From NCBI GenBank assembly GCA_035533475.1, contig DATLTS010000025.1, positions 124,001 to 188,000 of the forward strand: DNA of 64,000 bases, in the 5' to 3' direction. The notes below the pieces were generated by a model. It ran no database searches. It was not told the DNA's origin and saw only the letters and a program-made list of their open reading frames with translations. The stretch comes from Mycobacteriales bacterium (GTDB lineage Bacteria > Actinomycetota > Actinomycetes > DATLTS01). Of the stretch, positions 48,525 through 56,597 are shown in pieces; the stretch's first letter is position 1; the number at the start of each line of letters is the position of its first letter. Made by a program: the position numbers and the translations under genes.

Positions 48525-49478
48525 GTGAGGAAGATCTCGAGTGCGCTGGTCGCGGTTGCGGCCACAGCCACGGCGGCCCTGGGGCTGGCCACCCAGGCCC
48601 AGGCTGCCGACGTCGGCGGAGCCGGGAACCCGCACGTCCACCTGCTGCTCACCCGGCAGGCGGTGCAGCACACCCTCGGGGTCTCCACGGGATGCCTCGG
48701 CACGGGGAGCCCGGGCTGTATTCCGATCCCGCTCCAGTACAACGGCGGCCCGGTGGAACAGGCTGGCACGACCAACTACGCGATCTTCTGGGAGCCCACG
48801 GGTTCATTCGTCGCGCCGACCTACAACAGCTTGATCCAACGCTTCTTCGGCGACATCGGCGGGAGCGGTCTCTACGGGGTCGCGACCCAGTACTACCAGA
48901 GCGTCGGCAGCCAGAACCAGGACATCGTCAACAGCTCGCACTTCGGCGGTAGCTGGGTGGACACCGCCCCGTACCCCCCGTCGGCCGTGCAGGACATTGA
49001 CCTCCAGGCCGAAGTGGCAAAGGCGATGACGGCCAACGGCTGGACCGGCGGCATCGGTCACCAGTTCTACGTCTACCTGGCCAAGGGCGAGAGCCAGTGC
49101 AACGCCGGTGCATGCTCGTTCTCCACCTATTGCGCATATCACGGAGACTTCGGCTCCAACGGCCAAACCGTGCTGTACGCCTCGATGCCCTACGACGGGA
49201 CGAACCTCGCGGCCTGCGGGACGCAGTCGAGCGCCAGCCCGAACAACGACATCGACGCTGATGCGGAGATCAGCACCACCTCGCACGAACTCATGGAGAC
49301 GGTCACCGATCCGACGATCAGCGCCTGGTACGACGCGACCGGATCCGAGATCGGCGACAAGTGCGCCTACACCTACGGTCCGACCTCGCCGAACGGGGCG
49401 GACATCACGATGAACGGCAACCCGTACATCGTTCAGGAGGAGTTCAGCAACTCGGCGCTCGGCTGCACCCTGAGCTGA
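48525..49478 (+). CDS. Secreted EXORDIUM/phosphate-induced-like protein with HE motif
   Basis: Exported protein (317 aa) with signal peptide MRKISSALVAVAATATAALG cleaved after AQA. The mature part contains NYAIFWEPTGSF, NSSHFGGSWVD and the motif TTSHELMETVTDP, which resembles the HE-containing block of plant EXORDIUM/phosphate-induced proteins and their bacterial relatives. Whether it is a metallopeptidase is unknown. GAGGAGG lies 4 nt before GTG 48525. It is the first gene of an accessory block inserted after qcrB. Confidence 0.65.
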   Translation: MRKISSALVAVAATATAALGLATQAQAADVGGAGNPHVHLLLTRQAVQHTLGVSTGCLGTGSPGCIPIPLQYNGGPVEQAGTTNYAIFWEPTGSFVAPTYNSLIQRFFGDIGGSGLYGVATQYYQSVGSQNQDIVNSSHFGGSWVDTAPYPPSAVQDIDLQAEVAKAMTANGWTGGIGHQFYVYLAKGESQCNAGACSFSTYCAYHGDFGSNGQTVLYASMPYDGTNLAACGTQSSASPNNDIDADAEISTTSHELMETVTDPTISAWYDATGSEIGDKCAYTYGPTSPNGADITMNGNPYIVQEEFSNSALGCTLS

Positions 49479-49487
49479 GCCGGGAGA

Positions 49488-49507
49488 CCGATCCGACCCC
49501 AGATCGG
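49488..49507 (+). terminator. Possible hairpin terminator
   Basis: CCGATC at 49488-49493 pairs with GATCGG at 49502-49507 across an 8-nt loop, just after the stop of the secreted protein gene. The stem is short and there is no T-tract. Confidence 0.3.
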
Positions 49508-49603
49508 CTGGACGAACCGAAGGAACGTTTTCGAGGCACCCGTCTCTTGCGGTCGGGTTGCTCGTTGTAAGGCCGTCGATGCGTCCGGCTGAGGGGAACT
49601 GCC

Positions 49604-49957
49604 GTGTTCTTGATCTTCGGTTTTCGGAGCCGCTCCAAGGTCCTGACTCGGCTGCTGCTGGTGTGCGGGACCTGTCAGAAGCCGGCGGCACAGACGCTGA
49701 TCCTGCGGGTGCGCTGGTTCACGCTGTTCTTCATCCCGGTGATCCCATTTGCGCGAAAGCACCTCATGCAGTGCGCCCTGTGCGGGAGCGTGAGCAAGAT
49801 CACCAAGGAAGAGGCCGCCCGACTGTCGGCGATGCCTCAGGAGACGGCACCCGCGCAGGCGGGGTCTCCGCAGGCGCCGCGTGCGCAGACTGTGCTACCG
49901 GGAAGCACCATGGATGCCCGTCTTGGTGCAAACTCGCGGGATGGTGACCATCGATGA
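49604..49957 (+). CDS. Zinc-ribbon protein with hydrophobic segment
   Basis: A 117-residue protein. LLLVCGTCQKPAAQ and MQCALCGSVSK give two CxxC pairs flanking a hydrophobic stretch (VRWFTLFFIPVIPFARK), a layout shared with the zinc-ribbon family of small membrane-associated proteins. The C-terminal 40 residues are low complexity. GAGGGGA lies upstream of GTG 49604. It overlaps the next gene by 17 nt. The 125 nt before it hold only the weak hairpin described separately. Confidence 0.65.
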   Translation: MFLIFGFRSRSKVLTRLLLVCGTCQKPAAQTLILRVRWFTLFFIPVIPFARKHLMQCALCGSVSKITKEEAARLSAMPQETAPAQAGSPQAPRAQTVLPGSTMDARLGANSRDGDHR

Positions 49958-50297
49958 TGTGCGCTCCATAGCGTCTCGGTTACCGCGCTCCTACGAAGCG
50001 CTAGTCCATGATCGAGTCAGGTTTCGCGTCGGTCGAATCGTGTATCTCGCCTTCTCCCGCGATGAGACGGAGATGGGGTTCGCCTTCCCCAAGGACGAGC
50101 GCGAGGCTCTCGTCGCCTCCGAGCCCGGGAAATTCCGGATGCCCGGCCTGTCGGACCTTCGTTACAACTGGGTCGCGGTACGCCTCGGGGCACTCGAGCC
50201 CAGCGAGATGCGCGAACTCGTCCTCGACGCCTGGCGCATGGTCGTGCCGAAGGGGGTGGCAGCCGCATACCTCGGTGGGGCGCCGGCCTCGGCCTAG
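49941..50297 (+). CDS. MmcQ/YjbR-family protein
   Basis: A 118-residue protein of the MmcQ/YjbR-like (DUF419-type) fold: MVTIDDVRSIASRLPRSYEA, then VGRIVYLAFSRDETEMGFAFPKD and a C-terminal helix block ELVLDAWRMVVPKGVAAAYL. These proteins have a DNA-binding-like alpha/beta fold but no established activity. ATG 49941 gives the family start; no good ribosome site is visible, so it may be coupled to the overlapping zinc-ribbon gene. Confidence 0.75.
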   Translation: MVTIDDVRSIASRLPRSYEALVHDRVRFRVGRIVYLAFSRDETEMGFAFPKDEREALVASEPGKFRMPGLSDLRYNWVAVRLGALEPSEMRELVLDAWRMVVPKGVAAAYLGGAPASA

Positions 50298-50361
50298 CCT
50301 GGTCGCCGTCCACCGGAAATTCACTGGCTCGTCGGTCATGGGGCGCAGAGAATGTCGCCCG

Positions 50362-50957
50362 ATGTCCTCGCTACAGCTACAGCTCCGGTTCGCCGGCGCC
50401 GCCGACGCCGACGCCGTCGCGGGCCTGCACGCCGATAGTTGGCGTCGCCATTTCGGGGTGCGTATTCCGACGCCTTCCTGGACGGCGACGTGACCTCAGA
50501 TCGCCAAGGGGTCTGGAGCAAGCGACTGCGAAAGACGTCCGAGCGCGCTTGCACCATCGTTGCTGAAGCCGACGGAGCCATCGTCGGCTTCGCGCACACA
50601 GTCCTCGACGAGAGCCGCAGGTGGGGAGCTCTCCTGGACAACCTTCATGTCGTCGAGAGCCACCAGCGCCGGGGCATCGGAGCCCTACTCTTGGGCCGAA
50701 GCGCCGGCGTCGTGGTCAAGAGACGGCCTGGCTCGGGACTTCATCTGTGGGTCCTGGAAGGGAACGTCTCGGCCCAACGCTTCTATCAAGCTCTCGGTGG
50801 GCGAAGCGTCGAAGTGGCGGACGTGCCACCTGTGGGCGGCGTTCCCGGTCGGCTCGAGGGCTCCCCGGCGAGGCTGCGCTACGCCTGGCCCGATCCCGGT
50901 GTCCTCATGCGGTTCGTCGAAGGTCCAGAGGGCCGCCCGCGACCCGAGGGGCGGTAG
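50362..50957 (+). pseudogene. GNAT-family N-acetyltransferase, frameshifted
   Basis: The first part reads LQLRFAGAADADAVAGLHADSWRRHF, a normal GNAT start, and then runs into a stop at about 50493. The rest continues in the next frame from about 50455 as RGAYSDAFLDGD, with the acetyl-CoA site VVESHQRRGIGALLLG and a full C-terminus to 50957. The two parts join exactly at the family motif SWRRHFRGAYSDAF if one base is added near 50451-50456. One missing base, by mutation or by sequencing error, explains the break. Not translated as one chain as written. Confidence 0.8.
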
Positions 50958-51110
50958 TTGCCCGTCGCCCGGAAGAACCCGGCGTTCCGTTCGGACTACC
51001 CCCAACCCCGGCTCCCGGGCAATGCGCCGATCCGGCTCCAGCTCTACGACCTGGCTGGCGATCTCGAAGTCGCCCATCTCGCCGCCGTGCTGGCGACGGC
51101 GAAGACGTGA
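50958..51110 (+). CDS. Short hypothetical reading frame
   Basis: A 50-codon frame from TTG 50958, directly after the acetyltransferase stop, reading ARKNPAFRSDYPQPRLPGN and ending DLEVAHLAAVLATAKT. Composition is protein-like but no start signal or family is recognised. It could be a remnant of a longer gene in this accessory block. Confidence 0.2.
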   Translation: MPVARKNPAFRSDYPQPRLPGNAPIRLQLYDLAGDLEVAHLAAVLATAKT

Positions 51111-51114
51111 GCAG

Positions 51115-52593
51115 CTACCCGGGACGGCAACCGGCCGCGCCGAGCCGGCAGCGCTCGCTGACGTAGCCGACAAACGACGCATCCTGCGCCGCATGGCCGC
51201 CGTCGCTCGTGTACGCGATGGAGGTCAGGCCGGTACGCGGACTGATCGCGACCCCGAAGTCGTCGTAGAGGTTGCGGTCACCGTCGAGTCCGTTGCAGGT
51301 GCTTCCGCCGGTGCACACCAGGCCCAGGTGGATCACCCCGGTCATGCGGTCCTGATGCCAGGTCCGTCCGGAGTCGGTGGAGGTCGCCAGGAAGACGTAC
51401 CAGGCGGCGCCATGCGCCGAGCCCGGCTTACCCATCCGGGCCGCCTGGTCGTGACCGCCCGTGGCATTGGTGCCGTACCAGGCAAGCGACACCTGACCGG
51501 CGGCCCCGCCGGCCACGGTCGGGTAGACGGTGGTCCGTGCCGGGGGCAGGTTGACCCGGCGCGGCGCGGACCAGGTCGTCCCACCATTGCGGGACGAGGA
51601 GAGATAGGTCTGATCCTTGCCTTCCCAGGCGAAGTAGACCGTGCCCGCCGCGTCGACCCCCACCGTGCTCCCCCACACCGGGAGTGCCGGATCCGGGCTC
51701 GGCGCGACCAGGTGGACATGGAAGATCCGGCCCCCGTCCGAGCTCACCCCGACCGCATGGGTCGTCTTCGCGCACGAGGTCGCCGTCTCCTGGGCAACGG
51801 TGACCGGGCTGCCGCCGGCATCGCACAGGTCGAGCGGCACGTAGATGTTCCCCCGGGTCCGCGACCTCGGCGAGTTGTCCACCACGAGCTTGTTGAACGA
51901 GTTGCCGGCGACCTGGTCCTCGAACACCACCGCGCTCGATACCGGGTCGATGCTGGCGCCGATGGTGTCGCTAGTCGGGCTGCACAAGTTGTACGTGTTG
52001 AGCACCGGCTCGAACGCCGGCAGCTGGTGGTAGAGCAGGTCCACGGTGCACGCTCCGCTTGCCGCTACCCACGGCCGGTCCTGGGCCGGAACGCCGCCGA
52101 GGTACTGAACCGACCAGGTCCGTCCACCGTCCTGCGAGTAGGCGATCGCGGTGGCGCCGAGCCACAAGCTGACGGCATAGACGTTGTAGAAGCCCGCCGA
52201 GTTCTTCACCGTCGCGGCGGCCATGTCGGTGTCCTCGCCGCCCAAGCCGGGGTTCTTCCGGGCCAGCGTCGAGAGCGGACTGGCGACCCAGCTGAAGTGG
52301 CGCCCGCCGTCAGTCGAACGCCAGACGTCCTCGCCGGTAAGCAGCTTGCCGGACGACCGGGCATCGGTTGTCTCGTTAGGGCTGATGTCTCCGGCGATCC
52401 AGACCGTGCCGCCACCGTCGATCGCCAACCCCGGCTCGGCATCGAAGTTGCGGGAGATCCCGACCCCGGGCGCCGGCGGCAGCGCCTGCCCCCCGGTCGA
52501 ATGCGGCAGCCCGGTACCGGCAAGCGCGACCGGAGCCAACACCGCCGCCACCACCGCCGTGAGGACCCCCGCGGTCAGCTGAACCCGCCCCAT
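51115..52593 (-). CDS. Secreted BNR/sialidase-like repeat protein
   Basis: Exported beta-propeller protein (492 aa). The signal peptide is about residues 1-27 (VQLTAGVLTAVVAAVLAPVALAG). At least four Asp-box-like repeats are visible: STDGGRHFSW, SQDGGRTWSV, SRNGGTTWSA and STDSGRTWH, the pattern of sialidases and related glycan-binding propellers. The catalytic arginine triad of sialidases cannot be assigned with confidence, so enzyme activity is uncertain. The ATG at 52593 follows GGGGGAG. Part of the island after qcrB, opposite in direction to its neighbours. Confidence 0.75.
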   Translation of the reverse strand: MGRVQLTAGVLTAVVAAVLAPVALAGTGLPHSTGGQALPPAPGVGISRNFDAEPGLAIDGGGTVWIAGDISPNETTDARSSGKLLTGEDVWRSTDGGRHFSWVASPLSTLARKNPGLGGEDTDMAAATVKNSAGFYNVYAVSLWLGATAIAYSQDGGRTWSVQYLGGVPAQDRPWVAASGACTVDLLYHQLPAFEPVLNTYNLCSPTSDTIGASIDPVSSAVVFEDQVAGNSFNKLVVDNSPRSRTRGNIYVPLDLCDAGGSPVTVAQETATSCAKTTHAVGVSSDGGRIFHVHLVAPSPDPALPVWGSTVGVDAAGTVYFAWEGKDQTYLSSSRNGGTTWSAPRRVNLPPARTTVYPTVAGGAAGQVSLAWYGTNATGGHDQAARMGKPGSAHGAAWYVFLATSTDSGRTWHQDRMTGVIHLGLVCTGGSTCNGLDGDRNLYDDFGVAISPRTGLTSIAYTSDGGHAAQDASFVGYVSERCRLGAAGCRPG

Positions 52594-52748
52594 GCCCGCT
52601 CCCCCGCTCCGTCGGGTCCGCACCGGCCCGATCCGGCTGCAGACCAGGAACAGTTCGTGACCGAGGCGGTGGACTCCTGCTGCCGAGGCGGGCGCGGCAT
52701 CATCACCCACCCCGGTGGAAAGTCACTTTTCCTGTCGGTAGCGGCCGT

Positions 52749-52754
52749 TAGTAT
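52749..52754 (+). promoter_or_regulatory. -10 element upstream of hicA
   Basis: TAGTAT, about 45 nt before the AGGAGG site of hicA, in a locally AT-richer stretch. No good -35 is visible. The 220 nt between the BNR gene and hicA hold nothing else I can support. Confidence 0.4.
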
Positions 52755-52813
52755 GGGTTCATGGTTGCTGAAGTGCATTAGCCAGTGATGTGTGACAGGA
52801 GGCAGCCGAGTCG

Positions 52814-53089
52814 GTGGCGAAAAGGCGTGGGGAGTTACCGAGGACCCTGTGCCAGACTTCGGCTCAGCACTTGCTGGAGGAGAACGGTTGGACCCGCTCC
52901 CTTGGCGGGAAGCACAACGTGAAGATGACCAAGGAAGGGAAGCGACCCATCACTCTGCCGCACCACAGGGGGCAGGATTACGGACAAGGCCTGCGGGACG
53001 CGATCTTGACCCAGGCCGGGCTCAAGGGCCAGGCCCCTGAGGTCGATGCGACCAAGCAAACGGGAACGGAGGCACGGGATGAGGGATAG
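52814..53089 (+). CDS. hicA: HicA-type mRNA interferase toxin
   Basis: A 91-residue double-stranded-RNA-binding-fold toxin. The family core is visible: LLEENGWTRSLGGKHNVKM with the catalytic His, then ITLPHHRGQDYGQG and LRDAILTQAGL. It cleaves mRNA and is neutralised by HicB. The C-terminal 20 residues are extra. AGGAGG is 11 nt upstream of GTG 52814. The gene overlaps hicB by 11 nt and is in the usual toxin-first order. Codon use is less GC-extreme than the flanking respiratory genes, which fits recent acquisition. Confidence 0.82.
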   Translation: MAKRRGELPRTLCQTSAQHLLEENGWTRSLGGKHNVKMTKEGKRPITLPHHRGQDYGQGLRDAILTQAGLKGQAPEVDATKQTGTEARDEG

Positions 53090-53411
53090 GGCTATGCAGA
53101 ACAAGTTCACCCTCAAGATCTCCGAAGATACCGATGGCATGCTCTGGGCTCAGGTCGAGGACCTCCCGGGATGCTTTGCATCCGGTCAGAACCTTGACAC
53201 GCTCATGGAAGCAGCCGCCGAGGCAATCGGGCTCTACCTGTCTGAGGAGGGGCCCGAGATCCGCGTCGGGCTCACGCCACTCCCCGAGCCCGACGACAGC
53301 CGGGTACTCAGCCTCGGCCGTCGCCGACGTGAACCTGAGCGCAAGCATGAGTCGGTCGCGCCGACCGCCCACTACAGCGTGGACAGCGCCGAGCTTCTGA
53401 TCGAGGCCTGA
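53079..53411 (+). CDS. hicB: HicB-type antitoxin
   Basis: A 110-residue antitoxin with the partially degraded RNase H-like HicB fold: FTLKISEDTDGMLWAQVEDLPG, then GQNLDTLMEAAAEAIGLYLSEEG. A C-terminal DNA-binding domain is not obvious; the tail is basic then acidic. It should bind HicA and may repress the operon. ATG 53079 has GGAGG upstream; ATG 53094 is a second possible start. Confidence 0.8.
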   Translation: MRDRAMQNKFTLKISEDTDGMLWAQVEDLPGCFASGQNLDTLMEAAAEAIGLYLSEEGPEIRVGLTPLPEPDDSRVLSLGRRRREPERKHESVAPTAHYSVDSAELLIEA

Positions 53412-53534
53412 GCCCCCGGGTCACTCCGGTGTTGCTGCGCGGGTTGGTCCTTCGCTTGGCCCAGGGCACCGTCGTCTGTTTTGTCCGGCTTGACCGCGAG
53501 CAGCACCCGTAGGACCGTCTCCGACGGCACCCCG
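53412..53534 (-). mobile_element. Probable remnant of an ISAs1-type transposase gene
   Basis: Read on the minus strand, about 40 codons give GVPSETVLRVLLAVKPDKTD followed by DGALGQAKDQPAQQH. This resembles the N-terminal block of ISAs1-family transposases (PSE-T-RRVL-VD-DALD-A-G). There are no flanking ends, no terminal inverted repeats I can see, and no remaining catalytic part. It lies between hicB and ctaF, consistent with decay at the edge of the accessory block. The match is by eye and weak. Confidence 0.35.
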
Positions 53535-53558
53535 CAGCAACCGCCGTAGGAGGGCGGC

Positions 53559-53957
53559 TCAGAAGTCGTAGTTCGGGTTGGCGTAGTACTCGAGGATGAG
53601 CCCGGCCACCGAGCCGATGAGGAAGACCATCCCGATGAGGAACAGCCACCAACCGAAGATCCAGCCCACCGCAACCAGGGCCGCGGAGAACGCCGTCGGC
53701 AGCGGCCACCAGCTGTGCGGACTGAAGAAACCGACCTCACCGGCGGCGTCGGCGATTTCGCCGTCGACCAGGTCCTCGGGGCGCATGCCGGTGCGGCGGC
53801 CGGTGACCAGCGCGTAGCTCCCGATGATGATCGACATTCCGCAGGCCAGGGCGATCGCCGTGGTGCCCGTGGGGTCGTAGGACATGAACCAGTAAACGAC
53901 GTCGCACAGGGCCAGGAAGACCGCGACGAAAGCGAACAGATACGCCTCGATCCGCAT
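53559..53957 (-). CDS. ctaF: Cytochrome c oxidase subunit IV (actinobacterial CtaF)
   Basis: A 132-residue membrane subunit with about four helices: EAYLFAFVAVFLALCDVVYW, GTTAIALACGMSIIIGSYAL, PTAFSAALVAVGWIFGWWLF and MVFLIGSVAGLILEYY. The central loop MRPEDLVDGEIADAAGEVGFFSPHSWWPL is the family hallmark. It lies 11 nt downstream of ctaD in the ctaC-ctaD-ctaF operon. Confidence 0.93.
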   Translation of the reverse strand: MRIEAYLFAFVAVFLALCDVVYWFMSYDPTGTTAIALACGMSIIIGSYALVTGRRTGMRPEDLVDGEIADAAGEVGFFSPHSWWPLPTAFSAALVAVGWIFGWWLFLIGMVFLIGSVAGLILEYYANPNYDF

Positions 53958-53968
53958 GGCTGCCTACC

Positions 53969-55648
53969 TCAACCGATTTCCGGCGTGGGACGGTGCTCGA
54001 CGGCGGCCACGGCCTGCGGATAGTGCAGGTCGAAGGCCGGGCGCTCGGAACGGATCCGCGGCACCGACTCGAAGTTGTGCCGCGGCGGCGGGCACGACGT
54101 CGCCCACTCGAGCGAGTTCCCGTAGCCCCACGGATCGTCGGCGAAGACTCGGACGTTGCGGCCGCGCCAAGACCGGTAGGCGTTCCACATGAACGGGAAC
54201 GTGGACGCCCCCAACAGGTAGGCGCCGATCGTCGACACCGTGTTGAGCGTCGTGAACCCGTCGCTCGGCAGGTAGGTGGGCACCCGGCGGGGCATCCCCT
54301 GGACCCCGAGCCAGTGTTGGACCAGGAACGTGAGGTGGAAGCCGACGAACAGGGTCCAGAAGTGGATCTTCCCGAGTCGCTCGTTGAGCATGGTGCCGGT
54401 CATCTTTGGCCACCAGAAGTAGAAGCCGGCGAACATCGAGAAGACGACCGTGCCGAACAGCACGTAGTGGAAGTGTGCGACCACGAAGTAGGTGTCGGTG
54501 ACGTGGAAGTCGATCGGCGGGCTGGCCAGCAGCACCCCGGACAGGCCGCCGATGAGGAACGTCACGAGGAAACCGACCGCGAACAGCATCGGGGTGTCGA
54601 AGGTGATCTGGCCGCGCCACATCGTGCCGATCCAGTTGAAGAACTTCACGCCGGTCGGCACCGCGATCAGGAAGGACAGGAAGGAGAAGAACGGCAGGAG
54701 CACCGCGCCGGTCGAGAACATGTGGTGCGCCCACACCGTAATCGACAGACCGGCGATCGAGGTCGTCGCGAAGACGAGCCCCTTGTAGCCGAACAGCGGC
54801 TTGCGGCTGAACACGGGCAGGACCTCGGTGACGATCCCGAAGAACGGCAGCGCGACGATGTACACCTCGGGATGGCCGAAGAACCAGAACAGGTGCTGCC
54901 AGAGGATCGCGCCACCGTTGGCGGCATCGAACAGGTGCGCCCCGAACTTGCGGTCGAGCTCCAGGCCGAGCAGCGCGGCGGTGAGCACGGGAAACGCGAC
55001 GAGCACCAACACGCTGGTCAGCAGGATGTTCCAGGTGAAGATCGGCATCCGGAACATGGTCATGCCGGGCGCGCGGAGGCAGAAGATCGTCGTGATGAAG
55101 TTGACCGCGCCGAGGATGGTGCCGAGCCCGGCGATGACGAGCCCGAGGATCCACAGGTCGCCGCCGACCCCCGCGGAGTGCACCGCGTTGGTCAGCGGCG
55201 AGTAGGCATACCAGCCGAAGTCCGCGGCCCCGCCCGGGGTGAGGAAGCCGGACAGCACGATCAGCCCGCCGAACAGGAACAGCCAGTACGAGAACATGTT
55301 CAGCCGGGGGAACGCCACGTCCGGTGCGCCGATCTGCAGCGGCATGATCTCGTTGGCGAAGCCCACGAAAAGCGGCGTGGCGAAGAGCAGCAGCATGATC
55401 GTGCCGTGCATCGTGAACAGCTGGTTGTACTGCTCGTTCGACACGAAGTTGTTGCTCGGGCGGGCCAGCTGGGTTCGCATGAGCTCCGCGAGCAGGCCGC
55501 CGACCAGGAAGAACCCGAACGAGGTGATCAGGTAGAAGTGCCCGATCACCTTGTGGTCGGTGCTGGTGATCCAGTTGACGATCCGCCGACCCGGTTCGAC
55601 CACGACGCGCCGTTGCCCGACCCGGGGGCCGGCCTCGATGTAGGTCAC
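53969..55648 (-). CDS. ctaD: Cytochrome c oxidase subunit I
   Basis: Catalytic subunit (559 aa) of the aa3 oxidase. Heme a and CuB ligands are seen in [32 protein letters not shown] (His-Tyr cross-link), WAHHMFSTG and [12 protein letters not shown]. The K- and D-channel residues appear in context. GTG 55648 overlaps the ctaC stop (GTGA). M. tuberculosis keeps ctaD elsewhere; here it remains in the operon, as in streptomycetes. Confidence 0.96.
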   Translation of the reverse strand: MTYIEAGPRVGQRRVVVEPGRRIVNWITSTDHKVIGHFYLITSFGFFLVGGLLAELMRTQLARPSNNFVSNEQYNQLFTMHGTIMLLLFATPLFVGFANEIMPLQIGAPDVAFPRLNMFSYWLFLFGGLIVLSGFLTPGGAADFGWYAYSPLTNAVHSAGVGGDLWILGLVIAGLGTILGAVNFITTIFCLRAPGMTMFRMPIFTWNILLTSVLVLVAFPVLTAALLGLELDRKFGAHLFDAANGGAILWQHLFWFFGHPEVYIVALPFFGIVTEVLPVFSRKPLFGYKGLVFATTSIAGLSITVWAHHMFSTGAVLLPFFSFLSFLIAVPTGVKFFNWIGTMWRGQITFDTPMLFAVGFLVTFLIGGLSGVLLASPPIDFHVTDTYFVVAHFHYVLFGTVVFSMFAGFYFWWPKMTGTMLNERLGKIHFWTLFVGFHLTFLVQHWLGVQGMPRRVPTYLPSDGFTTLNTVSTIGAYLLGASTFPFMWNAYRSWRGRNVRVFADDPWGYGNSLEWATSCPPPRHNFESVPRIRSERPAFDLHYPQAVAAVEHRPTPEIG

Positions 55649-56532
55649 TGCGCGCCCCCGTAGCCGCTGCCGGTGCCGGTCGCCGAGCTGGAGCTGGACG
55701 AGACCAACGTATACATCGGATTCGTGCCGCTCGCGGCGAGTGCCTTCGTCTGCTGGAGAAAGGTCTGGTACTGCGGCCAGGTGACCGCGTGGACCTCGAA
55801 CCGCATCAGCGCATGGTCCACGCCGCACAGCTCGGTGCACTTGCCCTGGAACCAGCCGGTCTGCGTGACCGTGACCTCGAACCGGTTCTCCCGGCCGGGG
55901 ATCACGTCCCGCTTGAACAGGAACGGGATCACCCAGAACGAGTGCACGACGTCCGGCGAGGTCTCCACGAACTGGATGGTCTTGCCGACCGGGATCGTCA
56001 ACGTCGGGTCCTGCCCGGGCCGACCGGTGATCTGCAGGCCCTGACCTTCATAGTTGAACTGCCAGTCCCACTGGAACCCGACGACGTGGATCGTCACGTC
56101 CGGGTTCGCGGACAGGTTGTCCTCGAAGTTCTCGTCGATGACCGTGAAGTAGAACAGGATCGAAACGATCACCATGGGCACGACGGTGTAGACGATCTCG
56201 ATCGGCAGGTTGTAGCGCACCTGTCGGGGCAGTTCGTCGCTGCGCTTGCGGTAGGCGAAGCTCGCGAACAGGATGAGTAACAGGACGAACGCCCCGACCA
56301 GCAGCGCCGCGAGCAGCCCGCCCTGCCACAGCTTGAGGATCCGCTTGCCCTGCACCGTGACCGGGGCCGGCCAACCGCCGCGCGCCCACACCGCCGCGTT
56401 GCACCCGGCGAGGCTCAGGCCGACCAGCGCGAGGAGACCGAGCCGGGCCACCAGTCGCGGGGCCGACCAGCGCCTCGCCGTCGAGCGGGTCGGTGCCACG
56501 TTCGCCTTCCTCGGCCGGACGGAGTCGGTCAT
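55645..56532 (-). CDS. ctaC: Cytochrome c oxidase subunit II (lipoprotein)
   Basis: Subunit II (295 aa). Lipobox LVGLSLAGC with lipidated C44, two membrane helices (about 70-93 and 113-132), and the CuA centre [12 protein letters not shown] with the upstream histidine in VVHSFWV. The segment [12 protein letters not shown] is the electron-entry aromatic patch. The tail is Ser/Gly-rich. A leaderless -10 (TAGGGT) precedes the ATG at 56532. First gene of the ctaCDF operon, divergent from the cysteine desulfurase gene. Confidence 0.96.
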   Translation of the reverse strand: MTDSVRPRKANVAPTRSTARRWSAPRLVARLGLLALVGLSLAGCNAAVWARGGWPAPVTVQGKRILKLWQGGLLAALLVGAFVLLLILFASFAYRKRSDELPRQVRYNLPIEIVYTVVPMVIVSILFYFTVIDENFEDNLSANPDVTIHVVGFQWDWQFNYEGQGLQITGRPGQDPTLTIPVGKTIQFVETSPDVVHSFWVIPFLFKRDVIPGRENRFEVTVTQTGWFQGKCTELCGVDHALMRFEVHAVTWPQYQTFLQQTKALAASGTNPMYTLVSSSSSSATGTGSGYGGAQ

Positions 56533-56547
56533 CCGGCGGCAACCCTA
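56533..56547 (-). promoter_or_regulatory. -10 element of a leaderless promoter (ctaCDF)
   Basis: Minus-strand TAGGGT at 56547-56542, then 9 nt, then the ctaC ATG at 56532. Confidence 0.5.
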
Positions 56548-56585
56548 ACGCAGCCCGGGCCGGTGCCCCGCTGGGGGTGGGGCGC

Positions 56586-56597
56586 TAGTTTTCGGGC
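56586..56597 (+). promoter_or_regulatory. -10 element of a leaderless promoter (cysteine desulfurase)
   Basis: TAGTTT at 56586-56591, then 6 nt, then GTG 56598. It lies 39 nt from the divergent ctaC -10. Confidence 0.5.

Noticed and set aside
46746-48671. A 641-codon minus-strand frame opposite qcrB
   Set aside because: The plus strand encodes an unmistakable cytochrome b; the antisense translation has no domain and no start signals.
51115-52593. Functional sialidase
   Set aside because: Asp-box repeats are clear but the catalytic Arg triad, Tyr/Glu pair and Asp could not be placed, so only a BNR-repeat protein is claimed.
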